Assembly: GCF_014642875.1 (NCBI RefSeq)
Contig: NZ_BMJC01000001.1
Location: 1,345,335 to 1,409,334, forward strand
DNA length: 64,000 nt
Reading direction: 5' to 3'
From: Puia dinghuensis
Lineage (GTDB): Bacteria; Bacteroidota; Bacteroidia; Chitinophagales; Chitinophagaceae
Notes under the pieces: generated by a model
The model's database searches: none
Told to the model about the DNA's origin: nothing
What the model saw: the letters and a program-made list of their open reading frames with translations, nothing else
Position numbers and translations under genes: made by a program
In this document: piece after piece, positions 16,200-23,185 of the stretch
How positions within the stretch are numbered: position 1 is the stretch's first letter
How the letters are laid out: each line of letters opens with the position of its first letter

Positions 16200-16207
16200 C
16201 AAAACTA
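16200..16207 (-). promoter_or_regulatory. -7 element for the GH5 gene
   Basis: TAGTTTTG on the minus strand matches TAnnTTTG exactly, with a predicted leader of about 38 nt. No clear -33 box is seen at the expected spacing. Confidence 0.45.
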
Positions 16208-16220
16208 CACTATTCAGCCG

Positions 16221-17381
16221 ATGAAACGGATATCCTCCATCGACATTGCCCGTGGCCTCGTCATGGTGATCATGGCCCTCGATCACACGCGCGATCTCCT
16301 GCATACCCAATCGCTGACCCAGAGCCCTACCGATCTCACAACGACAACACCCATCCTGTTCTTCACCCGCTGGGTCACCCATTTATGTGCGCCTGCCTTT
16401 GTATTCCTTGCCGGAACATCGGCATGGCTTGGCCTGGAGGCCGGAAAGGACAAACGCGCCGGACGCCGCTTCCTGCTCACCCGCGGTCTGGCGTTGATAG
16501 CGATCGAATTTACGCTGGTGAATTTCGGGATGAACTTCGATATCCACTTCCGGTACTTCCTCTTCGAGGTCATCGCGACCATCGGCGCGGGATTTGTCCT
16601 GCTCGCCTTCCTCTCACGACTGTCCTGGAATGCCATCGCTGTCATCGCCGCGGTCCTCTTCTTAGGACACGATTTGCTTGCCCGTATACCCCTTCCAGGT
16701 AACCCAATTTTACGCTTTATCGCCACCCTGTTCTTCACGCTTGGCGTCTTTCCCGGCAAAAACGTCACCTTCCTCGTGGCCTATCCCATTCTACCCTGGT
16801 TCGGGATCATGCTGGCGGGGTTTGTCGCCGGCCGGCTTTTTACGCTGACGCCCGAGCAGCGGTCGCGCATCTTGTTCCGCCTCGGGCTGGGTACATTGGC
16901 CCTGTTCGTGCTATTGCGTTTCTCCAATTTGTATGGCGACCCTGTGCCCTGGTCGCACCAGAAAAATGCGATATTCACCGTCCTGTCCTTCCTCAACGTC
17001 AACAAATACCCGCCCTCGCTGCTTTTCAGCCTCGTAACCCTGGGCATACTGCTGCTCGTGCTGGCCGCGGCCGAGGGTAAGGACAATGCCGCCACCCGCT
17101 TCCTGCTGGTCTATGGCCGGGTGCCGCTGTTCTACTTCCTGGTTCATTTCTACTTGCTCCACCTGCTCATGTTCGTGATGGTCTTTTTACAGGGGTTCCA
17201 CCCGGCAGACCTCCGTTTCGGCCCCTTCCTCATCGGCCGGCCGGAGCAGGGATCGGGCATCCCGCTGTGGGGAGTTTATCTGGTGTGGATAAGCGTAGTC
17301 ATCGCGCTCTATCCGGTATGCCGCTGGTATGGGCGATATAAAGCGGCACATAAAGAGAAGAAGTGGTTGCGATATTTGTAG
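16221..17381 (+). CDS. DUF1624/HGSNAT-like membrane acyltransferase
   Basis: A 386-aa polytopic inner-membrane protein with about ten hydrophobic segments. The start at 16221 gives MKRISSIDIARGLVMVIMALDHTRD, the hallmark N-terminus of the heparan-alpha-glucosaminide N-acetyltransferase catalytic-domain family (DUF1624), with the conserved DxxRG and ALDH-type histidine. Further typical features are TRWVTHLCAPAFVFLAGTSAW and the late FYFLVHFYLLH segment. Members are thought to move acyl groups across the membrane onto sugars, but the bacterial substrates are mostly unknown. It is divergent from the GH5 gene with a 62-bp gap. Confidence 0.85.
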   Translation: MKRISSIDIARGLVMVIMALDHTRDLLHTQSLTQSPTDLTTTTPILFFTRWVTHLCAPAFVFLAGTSAWLGLEAGKDKRAGRRFLLTRGLALIAIEFTLVNFGMNFDIHFRYFLFEVIATIGAGFVLLAFLSRLSWNAIAVIAAVLFLGHDLLARIPLPGNPILRFIATLFFTLGVFPGKNVTFLVAYPILPWFGIMLAGFVAGRLFTLTPEQRSRILFRLGLGTLALFVLLRFSNLYGDPVPWSHQKNAIFTVLSFLNVNKYPPSLLFSLVTLGILLLVLAAAEGKDNAATRFLLVYGRVPLFYFLVHFYLLHLLMFVMVFLQGFHPADLRFGPFLIGRPEQGSGIPLWGVYLVWISVVIALYPVCRWYGRYKAAHKEKKWLRYL

Positions 17382-17386
17382 CCGGC

Positions 17387-18214
17387 TCAGCGTCCGAAGA
17401 ATTTAAATCCCAGCGCAGCCGTCCAGGCGCCATACTTTATCCCCGGGGTATAATTTATCCCCGAGATGCCATAGGACTCATCACCAAAAATGCCGTCCGT
17501 GCCGAATTTGGCAAACAGGATAGTACCACCCTCAGATTTTGTGGACTCGCTGATCGTCCAGTCTACGCCCAGCCCGGCCTGATAGCTCAAGTGACTACTA
17601 TATTCATCCACCGACTGATTGTTTTGCACGATACCGGCAACGCTGTTGAACGTGTTGTTGAGCACCGCCGGTTTAGAAAATTGTATCTGGCTGCTCCGCC
17701 CGGATAGACCGGCATATGGATAGATGGACAATCCCCGGGTATTAAGAACAGCATAACCCAGCTGCAGCTGCAGGAGATCAGAAAACCCTGCATGTATCGC
17801 CGCATTACCATAACTAGTGCCCCGGTTGATCCCGAGGGCGAAGAAGTTGAAGTCGATCATCAGTCCATTGTAGCTCTTGTGGCTGAGGCCCATTCCCACC
17901 CGCCAGATGGGGCCGTTCAAAGCTCCAAAGCCATCCTTGGCGATAGCCGCATTGAACGTGCTGAAATCGGCGCCCGCCGCCTCTGTAAAGAGCACGAAGG
18001 CGGTATAGGATTTCGACCGTCGCTTGGCCTTTTTAAAGCCCCGCGCATAGTAGACAACAGAATCCGATTTACGAAGGGAATCCCATGTTTGTCGATAAAG
18101 CCTGTATAGCTGCGATTGATAGTAGTTGACGGAGTCTCTGGCGGCGGACTGCGCATTGACGTTTGCAGAACAAAAGATAAGAAGTACGGTAAGAATAATA
18201 ATCGTAGGGCGCAT
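17387..18214 (-). CDS. Outer-membrane beta-barrel-like protein
   Basis: A 275-aa protein starting at 18214 (MRPTIIILTVLLIFCSANVNAQ), a signal peptide ending near AQ22. After a helical, basic stretch (residues 25-75) the rest alternates short amphipathic beta strands (FSTFNAAIAKDGFGALNGP, MIDFNFFALGINRGTSYGN, LSYQAGLGVDWTISE) and ends in aromatic AALGFKFFGR, as expected for a barrel inserted by BamA. No family name can be given. It converges on the acyltransferase gene with a 5-bp gap. Confidence 0.65.
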   Translation of the reverse strand: MRPTIIILTVLLIFCSANVNAQSAARDSVNYYQSQLYRLYRQTWDSLRKSDSVVYYARGFKKAKRRSKSYTAFVLFTEAAGADFSTFNAAIAKDGFGALNGPIWRVGMGLSHKSYNGLMIDFNFFALGINRGTSYGNAAIHAGFSDLLQLQLGYAVLNTRGLSIYPYAGLSGRSSQIQFSKPAVLNNTFNSVAGIVQNNQSVDEYSSHLSYQAGLGVDWTISESTKSEGGTILFAKFGTDGIFGDESYGISGINYTPGIKYGAWTAALGFKFFGR

Positions 18215-18234
18215 ATGGTCTGGTTTAGGATCAG

Positions 18235-18242
18235 CAAATATA
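18235..18242 (-). promoter_or_regulatory. -7 element for the outer-membrane protein gene
   Basis: TATATTTG on the minus strand is an exact TAnnTTTG match, 20 nt before the start codon at 18214. Confidence 0.5.
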
Positions 18243-18352
18243 CAGTAAGATATTGGCCACGACCAGACCCCGGGGTTCATAGCGAAATGTCGAAATTGTC
18301 AAAAAATCAAAAGATCATTAGAACAATAACTACAATATATTAAATACTGTAA

Positions 18353-18360
18353 TACATTTG
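18353..18360 (+). promoter_or_regulatory. -7 element for the orphan ECF sigma gene
   Basis: TACATTTG matches TAnnTTTG exactly and lies in an AT-rich stretch, giving a predicted leader of about 35 nt before ATG 18399. This suggests transcription by the housekeeping sigma factor. Confidence 0.5.
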
Positions 18361-18398
18361 TTCCAATCCCCTATACTGTTAGCTAAGCTGAATTCAAT

Positions 18399-18947
18399 AT
18401 GCCTAAACTATTGTGGTCCGAGCACGAACTTGTAGACGCCCTGAAAGAAAGGAAAAGCCACGCCTTCGGCTTCCTGTATGAAAATTATGCCGCAGCGCTT
18501 TACAGTATCATTAAACCCATCGTTACAGACGACTCCGAATTGGCTTGTGATGTTTTGCAGGAGGTATTCATCAATATCTGGCGGAAGATAGAAACCTACG
18601 ATCATACCAAGGGACGCCTCTTCACCTGGATGTTGAATATCGCCAGGAATGCCTCCATCGACACCCTCCGGTCGAAACATTACCGGCAGGCACAAAAAAG
18701 CCAGCAGTTATTGGAAAATAGCTCGATGCGAGGTGCCGCAGGTCAGATGACTGAGCAGCAGGTAGATACTATCGGGATGGAAAAGGTGCTGGAAACCTTG
18801 CAGCCTGAGCACCGCACGTTGGTCGAACTGGCTTACTTCAAGGGCTTCACGCATGAGCAGATCGCAGAGATGATGGACATTCCGCTCGGCACCGTCAAGA
18901 CGCGCATCAGGCACGCGTTATTGCAGCTGCGCGAATATCTAAGATGA
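18399..18947 (+). CDS. ECF-type RNA polymerase sigma factor without adjacent anti-sigma
   Basis: A 182-aa group 4 sigma factor. Region 2 covers roughly residues 20-95 (FGFLYENYAAALYSII, DVLQEVFINIWRKIETYD, RLFTWMLNIARNASIDTLRS) and region 4 residues 125-180 (LVELAYFKGFTHEQIAEMMD, IPLGTVKTRIRHALLQLREYL). The sequence resembles the SigK-like Bacteroidota group that is often followed by an anti-sigma factor, yet here the next gene is on the other strand and a strong hairpin closes the unit. Its regulon cannot be seen from the window. Confidence 0.92.
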   Translation: MPKLLWSEHELVDALKERKSHAFGFLYENYAAALYSIIKPIVTDDSELACDVLQEVFINIWRKIETYDHTKGRLFTWMLNIARNASIDTLRSKHYRQAQKSQQLLENSSMRGAAGQMTEQQVDTIGMEKVLETLQPEHRTLVELAYFKGFTHEQIAEMMDIPLGTVKTRIRHALLQLREYLR

Positions 18948-18999
18948 ATTATTCATATATATATCCGCAAGGATGCCCCTCAAAAACTATTTTAGAATC

Positions 19000-19026
19000 A
19001 GCCCCCTATCCGCTAGATAGGGGGCT
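19000..19026. terminator. Hairpin between the convergent sigma and coiled-coil genes
   Basis: A perfect 11-bp stem (AGCCCCCTATC 19000-19010, GATAGGGGGCT 19016-19026) has loop CGCTA. Neither side carries a strong U-run, so termination efficiency is uncertain. It lies between two convergent genes and could serve both. It is also the left edge of the mobilization gene cluster. Confidence 0.6.
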
Positions 19027-19033
19027 ATAATTC

Positions 19034-19801
19034 CTATTCTCCCCCCTTCCCCCTTCGTTGAGTCTTTCTGAACTCGTCCTGCGACGCCTTTACCTTCTCC
19101 TGCGACTCCCGTAGTCCTTCTTTGTCATTCTCCAACTGCCTGGCAGCCTCCCATTCTTGGCGCTGACGCTCTTCCTCACCCTCCGTTGCCTTTTCAAACT
19201 TATCAGGGTCCGCGATATAGGCGCTGTCCACCTGGTGCAACAGCTTTTCCAGGCCGGTATTATTCAGTTCCTCCAGGTATCGGTATTTAAAATCCCTTCC
19301 CTTCTCCAGATCGATACGGCTCCACGATCGGCCCAGGAAGACGCATAACACGATACACACCAAAAGAAGAACAACTGCGGCAGCAATACTCCAGTGCGTA
19401 TGGTGATGATGTTTCACCTGCTGAACGGCAGGATGCTTCAAAGCCTGCTCATGAGAATCCATCCTGAACTTAAGACCATCGATCACCATCGGCAGGACGG
19501 ATTCTTTCGCGGCAAACTTCCGAAGTTCCCCCTCCAGCGACTCGGCCGCCGTCTTCAACGATTCAATGCCGGCGGGCAGTAGCTTTACCTGCTCTTCCAG
19601 TCCATCCAGTTGACCGGTATTCTTCTGCACCACCTTTTCCATTTCCCCGACTGCCGTTTGTACGGATTCCACCCGTTCATGCAACTTGTTCAAAAGCTCC
19701 TGCGAGGGAGGCAGACGCCGCACCAGGAGGTTAAGATCGCTCATTTCTTGCAACGCTGTCGATACCTTCTCTATCAGCTTCTCTACGACTAACACACTCA
19801 T
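19034..19801 (-). CDS. Coiled-coil single-pass membrane protein of a mobilization module
   Basis: A 255-aa protein with heptad-like coiled coil in residues 1-125 (LHERVESVQTAVGEMEKVVQ, ESLKTAAESLEGELRKFAAK), a His-rich patch (KHHHHTHW), one transmembrane helix at about 136-160 (SIAAAVVLLLVCIVLCVFLG) and a charged, Glu/Lys/Gln-rich C-terminal coiled coil. It starts 26 bp after the relaxase stop, so it belongs to the same unit. Membrane proteins of this form often sit downstream of Bacteroidota relaxase genes and may link the relaxosome to the membrane, but that role is inferred. Confidence 0.6.
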   Translation of the reverse strand: MSVLVVEKLIEKVSTALQEMSDLNLLVRRLPPSQELLNKLHERVESVQTAVGEMEKVVQKNTGQLDGLEEQVKLLPAGIESLKTAAESLEGELRKFAAKESVLPMVIDGLKFRMDSHEQALKHPAVQQVKHHHHTHWSIAAAVVLLLVCIVLCVFLGRSWSRIDLEKGRDFKYRYLEELNNTGLEKLLHQVDSAYIADPDKFEKATEGEEERQRQEWEAARQLENDKEGLRESQEKVKASQDEFRKTQRRGKGGE

Positions 19802-19827
19802 TTTTTCAGATTTTAAGGTTTAAATAA

Positions 19828-20784
19828 TTAATGTATACGTAACCGGTAGTGATGTTTCGTCACCTCCTGGTCAAGCCTTACCTGCTGGTGCAACCCCAAT
19901 TCTTCCCGTTGCTTTTCTTTTTGTGCCAATTCCTTCTGTTGCCTTTCCCTCTGCGCCAATTCTTCCCGTTTCGCTTTCTCTTGTGCCAGTTGCTTTTCCG
20001 CCGCCTGCTTGTCGCGCAAAGCCAGCTTCTCGTGCTGCCAGAGGGCAAGCCGCTGCTGTTGCGCAATCGTTTCTTCGAGCCGCGGAAGCGAAAAATCCTC
20101 GTCGACCCGGCTTCCTTTAAACGCTTCTTGCTGATATCGGAAGCTGATCCCGATCTTCCTGCCCGTCTCCTCATCGATCCTATACCGGGTATCCACACCC
20201 TGTTGAAGCAACCGCTGCTCCAGCTCCTCCAGGCTTTGACAGCCGGGCAGGCATTCTTTTATTCTGCTGTAGACGATATACAGCCGGGTCTCCGACTGGT
20301 CCAACGCATCCCAATTCGTTTGCCGCAGGTTCTTCTTCCCGGCTTCCAGGAGACCATATTCGGCAACCAGTTTTTCAACCGCGTCCTTGCTATTTAACTT
20401 TATCGGAAAGGTTTCGATAGGATTCCCATCATAATCGAGCCGGTTGGCGACAATATGCAGATGCTCGTGACGCCTGTCGATATGCTTTACAAAAGCATAT
20501 TGCGTATTCACCAGCTTTAATTCTTCCAGGTACTTCCGGGCGATCTCCACCATCCTCTCGTTATCCACTTTCTCTTCGGGGTGAAAATCAAGCACCCCAT
20601 GAAACACAGGGCGGCTCCTTCCCGGTCGCAATGCATGTATCGCCTCGAAATCCATTGCCATCAATGCATAATGGTGCCCCCTGACCCCTTCAACCTGCAA
20701 GACCTCCGACCTTTCCTCGTCCTGGCACAGATACTGGCAGACACGCCCAAAGGAAGCCGTGAAAGGAAATATTCTTGCTATCAT
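19828..20784 (-). CDS. Relaxase (mobilization nuclease, MobA/VirD2-like)
   Basis: A 318-aa relaxase of the Relaxase Pfam type, which nicks oriT and pilots single-stranded DNA during conjugal transfer. The metal-binding motif III is H106-E-H-L-H110 in DRRHEHLHIVANRLDYDGNP. The nicking tyrosine is probably Y18 in VCQYLCQDEE. The catalytic domain covers residues 1-185; the remainder is a Gln/Lys/Glu-rich helical tail. At 318 aa it is on the short side for the family. The start ATG overlaps the mobC stop (ATGA). No coupling protein, replication gene or integrase is nearby. Confidence 0.9.
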   Translation of the reverse strand: MIARIFPFTASFGRVCQYLCQDEERSEVLQVEGVRGHHYALMAMDFEAIHALRPGRSRPVFHGVLDFHPEEKVDNERMVEIARKYLEELKLVNTQYAFVKHIDRRHEHLHIVANRLDYDGNPIETFPIKLNSKDAVEKLVAEYGLLEAGKKNLRQTNWDALDQSETRLYIVYSRIKECLPGCQSLEELEQRLLQQGVDTRYRIDEETGRKIGISFRYQQEAFKGSRVDEDFSLPRLEETIAQQQRLALWQHEKLALRDKQAAEKQLAQEKAKREELAQRERQQKELAQKEKQREELGLHQQVRLDQEVTKHHYRLRIH

Positions 20785-21128
20785 AAATGCATCTGGTTTA
20801 ATGATTTGTCGATTCGGTTACGATAGCTCTCAAACACCGGCAGGATACTCGTTATCCCTTCCGACCTGGCCAATTGCACCAATTGATGCAGGTCGTTGGA
20901 CAGCCCCACTGCCTCCTTGAAAAAGCTACGCTCTTCTTCATTCAACCGGGCCTGAACATATCCCTTTAAGGTCATTTCCTTGATATAAAGGGCAATTCCC
21001 AACCCCGCTTTTGCGGCACTTTCCTTCACGAGACGATATTCCGCCTCCGTCAGGTTGACTGTCAGCCGCTTCTTACGTAGCACCGCCACCGCTTTTTTGC
21101 GGTAATCCGTCCTGATGATGGTATTCAT
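20781..21128 (-). CDS. MobC-like relaxosome accessory protein
   Basis: A 115-aa basic protein with a ribbon-helix-helix start (KKRLTVNLTEAEYRLVKESAAKAGL, about residues 19-45) and a helical C-terminus (FKEAVGLSNDLHQLVQLARS). Proteins of this type bind oriT next to nic and load the relaxase. It is translationally coupled to the relaxase gene. The oriT would be expected just upstream, in 21129-21249. Confidence 0.85.
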   Translation of the reverse strand: MNTIIRTDYRKKAVAVLRKKRLTVNLTEAEYRLVKESAAKAGLGIALYIKEMTLKGYVQARLNEEERSFFKEAVGLSNDLHQLVQLARSEGITSILPVFESYRNRIDKSLNQMHL

Positions 21129-21159
21129 GATTGCTTATTTTCCCGCAATCTAGAATGGA

Positions 21160-21203
21160 GAAAAAACAAAAAAAACCCCAGGGACACCCTGAGGGTATCC
21201 CTG
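21160..21203 (-). terminator. Hairpin with T-tract upstream of mobC: terminator, possible part of oriT
   Basis: An imperfect palindrome, CAGGGACACCCT (21179-21190) and AGGGTATCCCTG (21192-21203), differs at one position. On the minus strand it is followed by GGGGTTTTTTTTGTTTTTT, so it has the form of an intrinsic terminator for the 281-aa gene at 21250-22095. Its place directly before mobC is also where an oriT inverted repeat would lie. I prefer the terminator reading and keep oriT as an alternative. Confidence 0.65.
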
Positions 21204-21249
21204 AGATATACCTTTTGTAATAAAGGCTTGTAAGAAAGTAAGGATCAGA

Positions 21250-22095
21250 TCAAAAATATTCCACTAAAATTCTCTGTGCGCGCTGCGCAATCGGCTTTCC
21301 AAAGACGTCGGGGTTCTCCGACAATTGCCGGAAAAAGGGCTTGAGCTGACCTTTCCGGCTTTCATTGTCGCCATTCAGCACTGGCTTGTAGGAATATCCT
21401 CTTAAATCACTAAAGGTGCCGGGCAGACGAACCGTATGAAATTGCTTTTTGACAAACTCCGCCAGCTTATTTGTCCGGCGGGAAAGGGATTCAAATTCCG
21501 CCTGCTGTCCTTTAAGTTCATAATAGAGCTCGGCGGCAATAAAATAGGTTTTGGCAAACAAATTCCGCTTCCTGGCCCCTTCGACCGACCCGGCAGCACT
21601 CGCGACTTCGACCGACCCCGCAGGCTGCTCCGGCTCACCCCCTGCATCCCCCGCAACCCCAACAGGCTCCTCCACCGTCTCTTCTTTCACCACTCTCGTA
21701 CCACCAAGCCCCGGCTTCCTAACCCTTTCGATCTTATCGATCAGCCCGGCACTCAACGCTGAGGAGAAAGAGGGCGCCTCAAGAAACGTGATGATCATCG
21801 AATACAGCTCCGGATCAGCCGCGGCATACAAAAACCTTAGGTACAAACGCCTTTTCTTCCATGCAAGACGGGCGTCCGCCATAGCTTCCTCCATAAGCAA
21901 AACCCTATCATTCAGGAAAATATCGGCCGTTGTGTCAGCCCTTACAGCCCTCATATGCAAATAACCATACCACAGGTCCAGCATAAGGTTCCTTGCTGAA
22001 GGGAAAAAATAGAATTTGCCCGCTTTCAGAAAGATCAAAAACTCCGCCATCACCCGTCTGAAGCGCTCGCCGAAAAAAGAGGTACTCATGCTCAT
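21250..22095 (-). CDS. Unknown protein upstream of the mobilization genes
   Basis: A 281-aa soluble protein with a possible alternative start at 22089 (MSTSFFGERF). Residues 1-100 are helical, rich in aromatic and basic residues (FYFFPSARNLMLDLWYGYLH). A low-complexity Gly/Glu/Val/Ala linker lies at about 130-170, and the C-terminal 110 residues are helical again (KTYFIAAELYYELKGQQAEF, LKPFFRQLSENPDVFGKPIA). No family is recognised. It is on the same strand as the mob genes but separated from them by a terminator-like hairpin, so it may be its own unit. A 7-7-7 inverted repeat overlaps its start. Confidence 0.5.
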   Translation of the reverse strand: MSMSTSFFGERFRRVMAEFLIFLKAGKFYFFPSARNLMLDLWYGYLHMRAVRADTTADIFLNDRVLLMEEAMADARLAWKKRRLYLRFLYAAADPELYSMIITFLEAPSFSSALSAGLIDKIERVRKPGLGGTRVVKEETVEEPVGVAGDAGGEPEQPAGSVEVASAAGSVEGARKRNLFAKTYFIAAELYYELKGQQAEFESLSRRTNKLAEFVKKQFHTVRLPGTFSDLRGYSYKPVLNGDNESRKGQLKPFFRQLSENPDVFGKPIAQRAQRILVEYF

Positions 22096-22115
22096 TAGTA
22101 TACAGTAAATACTAA
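22095..22115 (-). promoter_or_regulatory. Inverted repeat at the start of the unknown mob-linked gene
   Basis: TTAGTAT (22095-22101) and ATACTAA (22109-22115) form perfect 7-bp arms separated by 7 nt. The repeat directly abuts the ATG at 22095 and lies in an AT-rich stretch. A regulator bound here would block transcription start, but no regulator can be assigned. Confidence 0.35.
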
Positions 22116-22229
22116 TATAACCCTATTTAGGCTACCGGCGAACACTAATCGAAAAATGTAGGTAAACGCCCGTAAAACTGCGCTATCCCTGCAGGTTCAG
22201 GAGAACTTTTAAGGTGCCAATTTGGCTCC

Positions 22230-22421
22230 TTAAACCCCTACCCCACCAGCCGCTCGTACGCAGCCCATCAGCACCCCATGTTCTGTAAACGCGTAAGGTA
22301 AATACTTGGAGTGGGCTCCCTGTTTTATGGTCGCATTTTGCGACCTTAAGTTATCATGCTCCTCTTTGGTCAACTCGAACACAAAATGAACCGGGAACCG
22401 ATTAAGGTTTCTGAAATCCCG
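22230..22421 (-). pseudogene. ORF6N-domain gene remnant
   Basis: Reading the minus strand from 22421, the frame gives RDFRNLNRFPVHFVFELTKE, then EHDNLRSQNATIKQG and KYLPYAFTEHGVL. This is the core of the ORF6N domain found in phage and Bacteroidota KilA-N/ORF6N regulators, which typically has RFP.DF.FQLT, LRSQ.AT and LPYAFTE.GV. An in-frame stop (CTA on plus, 22422-22424) cuts it upstream. After VLMGC the frame runs into DNA copied from the YdcF-like gene and ends at 22230. No start codon or C-terminal half remains, so this is a broken gene. Confidence 0.75.
22244..22267 (-). repeat. Partial copy of the 3' tail of the YdcF-like gene
   Basis: 22244-22267 matches 22492-22515 at 22 of 24 positions. 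In the original this encodes WAAYERLV near the C-terminus of the YdcF-like protein; in the copy the same frame gives WAAYERLVG followed by a stop. The copy sits beside the mobilization module and is fused to the ORF6N remnant. Confidence 0.65.
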
Positions 22422-22455
22422 CTATTTCGCGTGTGCATCGTTGCTCCATAAAACC

Positions 22456-23106
22456 CTAGCCCGCCGCCAGGTGCTTGTCGAACCCCAGGGACACCAGTCG
22501 CTCATACGCAGCCCACACGTCATCGGGTATCTCCTGCGGTATCTGGAACCCCTTCCCGGGATAGATCCTGATCCGCTGCAAATCACCAACCATGAGATTG
22601 ATCACCTGCTCGATCGGCATCTCTTCGGTGGCATAGTCTTCAAACGCTATCTGGGGAGAAGTAACGATGAGGTCTTTATCAGGCCAGTGTTTCTTAAAAG
22701 TAGCATAGCTGCGGCGCTCCATATAAGGCTTCTGCACCAGCAGGAAAGATTGCGGATGGAGCCCCTTGTCCTCCAGCAATTGCCGGGTGAACAGGATATT
22801 CTCCCCCGTATTGGTCGATCTGTTCTCGATAAAGATGGCCTCGGCCGGCACCCCCCTGTCGAGCGCGATCCGCGCCATAAGGTCCGCCTCGGTGTCCCGA
22901 AACATTTTTTCGGTTATTTTGCCAAGGCCCCCGGAAAATATGAGGATAGGGGCCCGGCCCTCGAGATATAGTTCAGCGCCTCTGTCGGCGACCCGCAGAT
23001 CGAGGCTGCCTAAAACAAGGATACAGTCTGTTTCCGCGGGGGTATGATGCATGTGATGATAGTCCCACAGTTTTCTTGCTTCTACGAGTACTTCTTGCGT
23101 GATCAT
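22456..23106 (-). CDS. YdcF/ElyC-family (DUF218) protein
   Basis: A 216-aa protein, start at 23106 (MITQEVLVEARKLWDYHHMH). It carries the DUF218 Rossmann-like core: ILVLGSLDLRVADRGAELY, LIFSGGLG, the TEADLMARIALDRGVP segment, ENRSTNTGENILF, and LVQKPYMERRSYATFKKHW. These proteins bind nucleotide-like ligands and some act in envelope glycan metabolism; this one lacks a membrane anchor and is probably cytoplasmic, like E. coli YdcF. The 3' end of the gene is partly duplicated at 22244-22267. Confidence 0.85.
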   Translation of the reverse strand: MITQEVLVEARKLWDYHHMHHTPAETDCILVLGSLDLRVADRGAELYLEGRAPILIFSGGLGKITEKMFRDTEADLMARIALDRGVPAEAIFIENRSTNTGENILFTRQLLEDKGLHPQSFLLVQKPYMERRSYATFKKHWPDKDLIVTSPQIAFEDYATEEMPIEQVINLMVGDLQRIRIYPGKGFQIPQEIPDDVWAAYERLVSLGFDKHLAAG

Positions 23107-23118
23107 AATCACCCAAAA

Positions 23119-23161
23119 ATATAAAAAAAGAGGCCGTCTCAAACAAAAAGTAGACGGCCTC
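23119..23161 (-). terminator. Intrinsic terminator of the ammonium transporter gene
   Basis: Perfect 10-bp stem (GAGGCCGTCT 23130-23139, AGACGGCCTC 23152-23161). On the minus strand it is followed by a run of seven T and further T-rich sequence. It lies between the amt stop and the start of the YdcF-like gene, so it separates the two transcripts. Confidence 0.85.
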
Positions 23162-23185
23162 CTTTTCTATTATCAAAAAAATAAC

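Larger units (their letters stand above)
22211..22440. other. Scar region between the mob module and the YdcF-like gene
   Basis: This gene-free stretch contains an 11-bp-arm hairpin with one mismatch (TTTAAGGTGCC near 22208-22218 and GGCTCCTTAAA near 22224-22234), a copy of the 3' end of the YdcF-like gene, an ORF6N remnant, and a perfect hairpin GGTCGCA/TGCGACC (22329-22345) that lies inside the remnant. It looks like a recombination scar. Confidence 0.5.

Noticed and set aside
21179-21203. Palindrome upstream of mobC called outright as oriT
   Set aside because: The long T-run on the minus strand directly after it fits an intrinsic terminator for the preceding gene better. oriT was kept only as an alternative.
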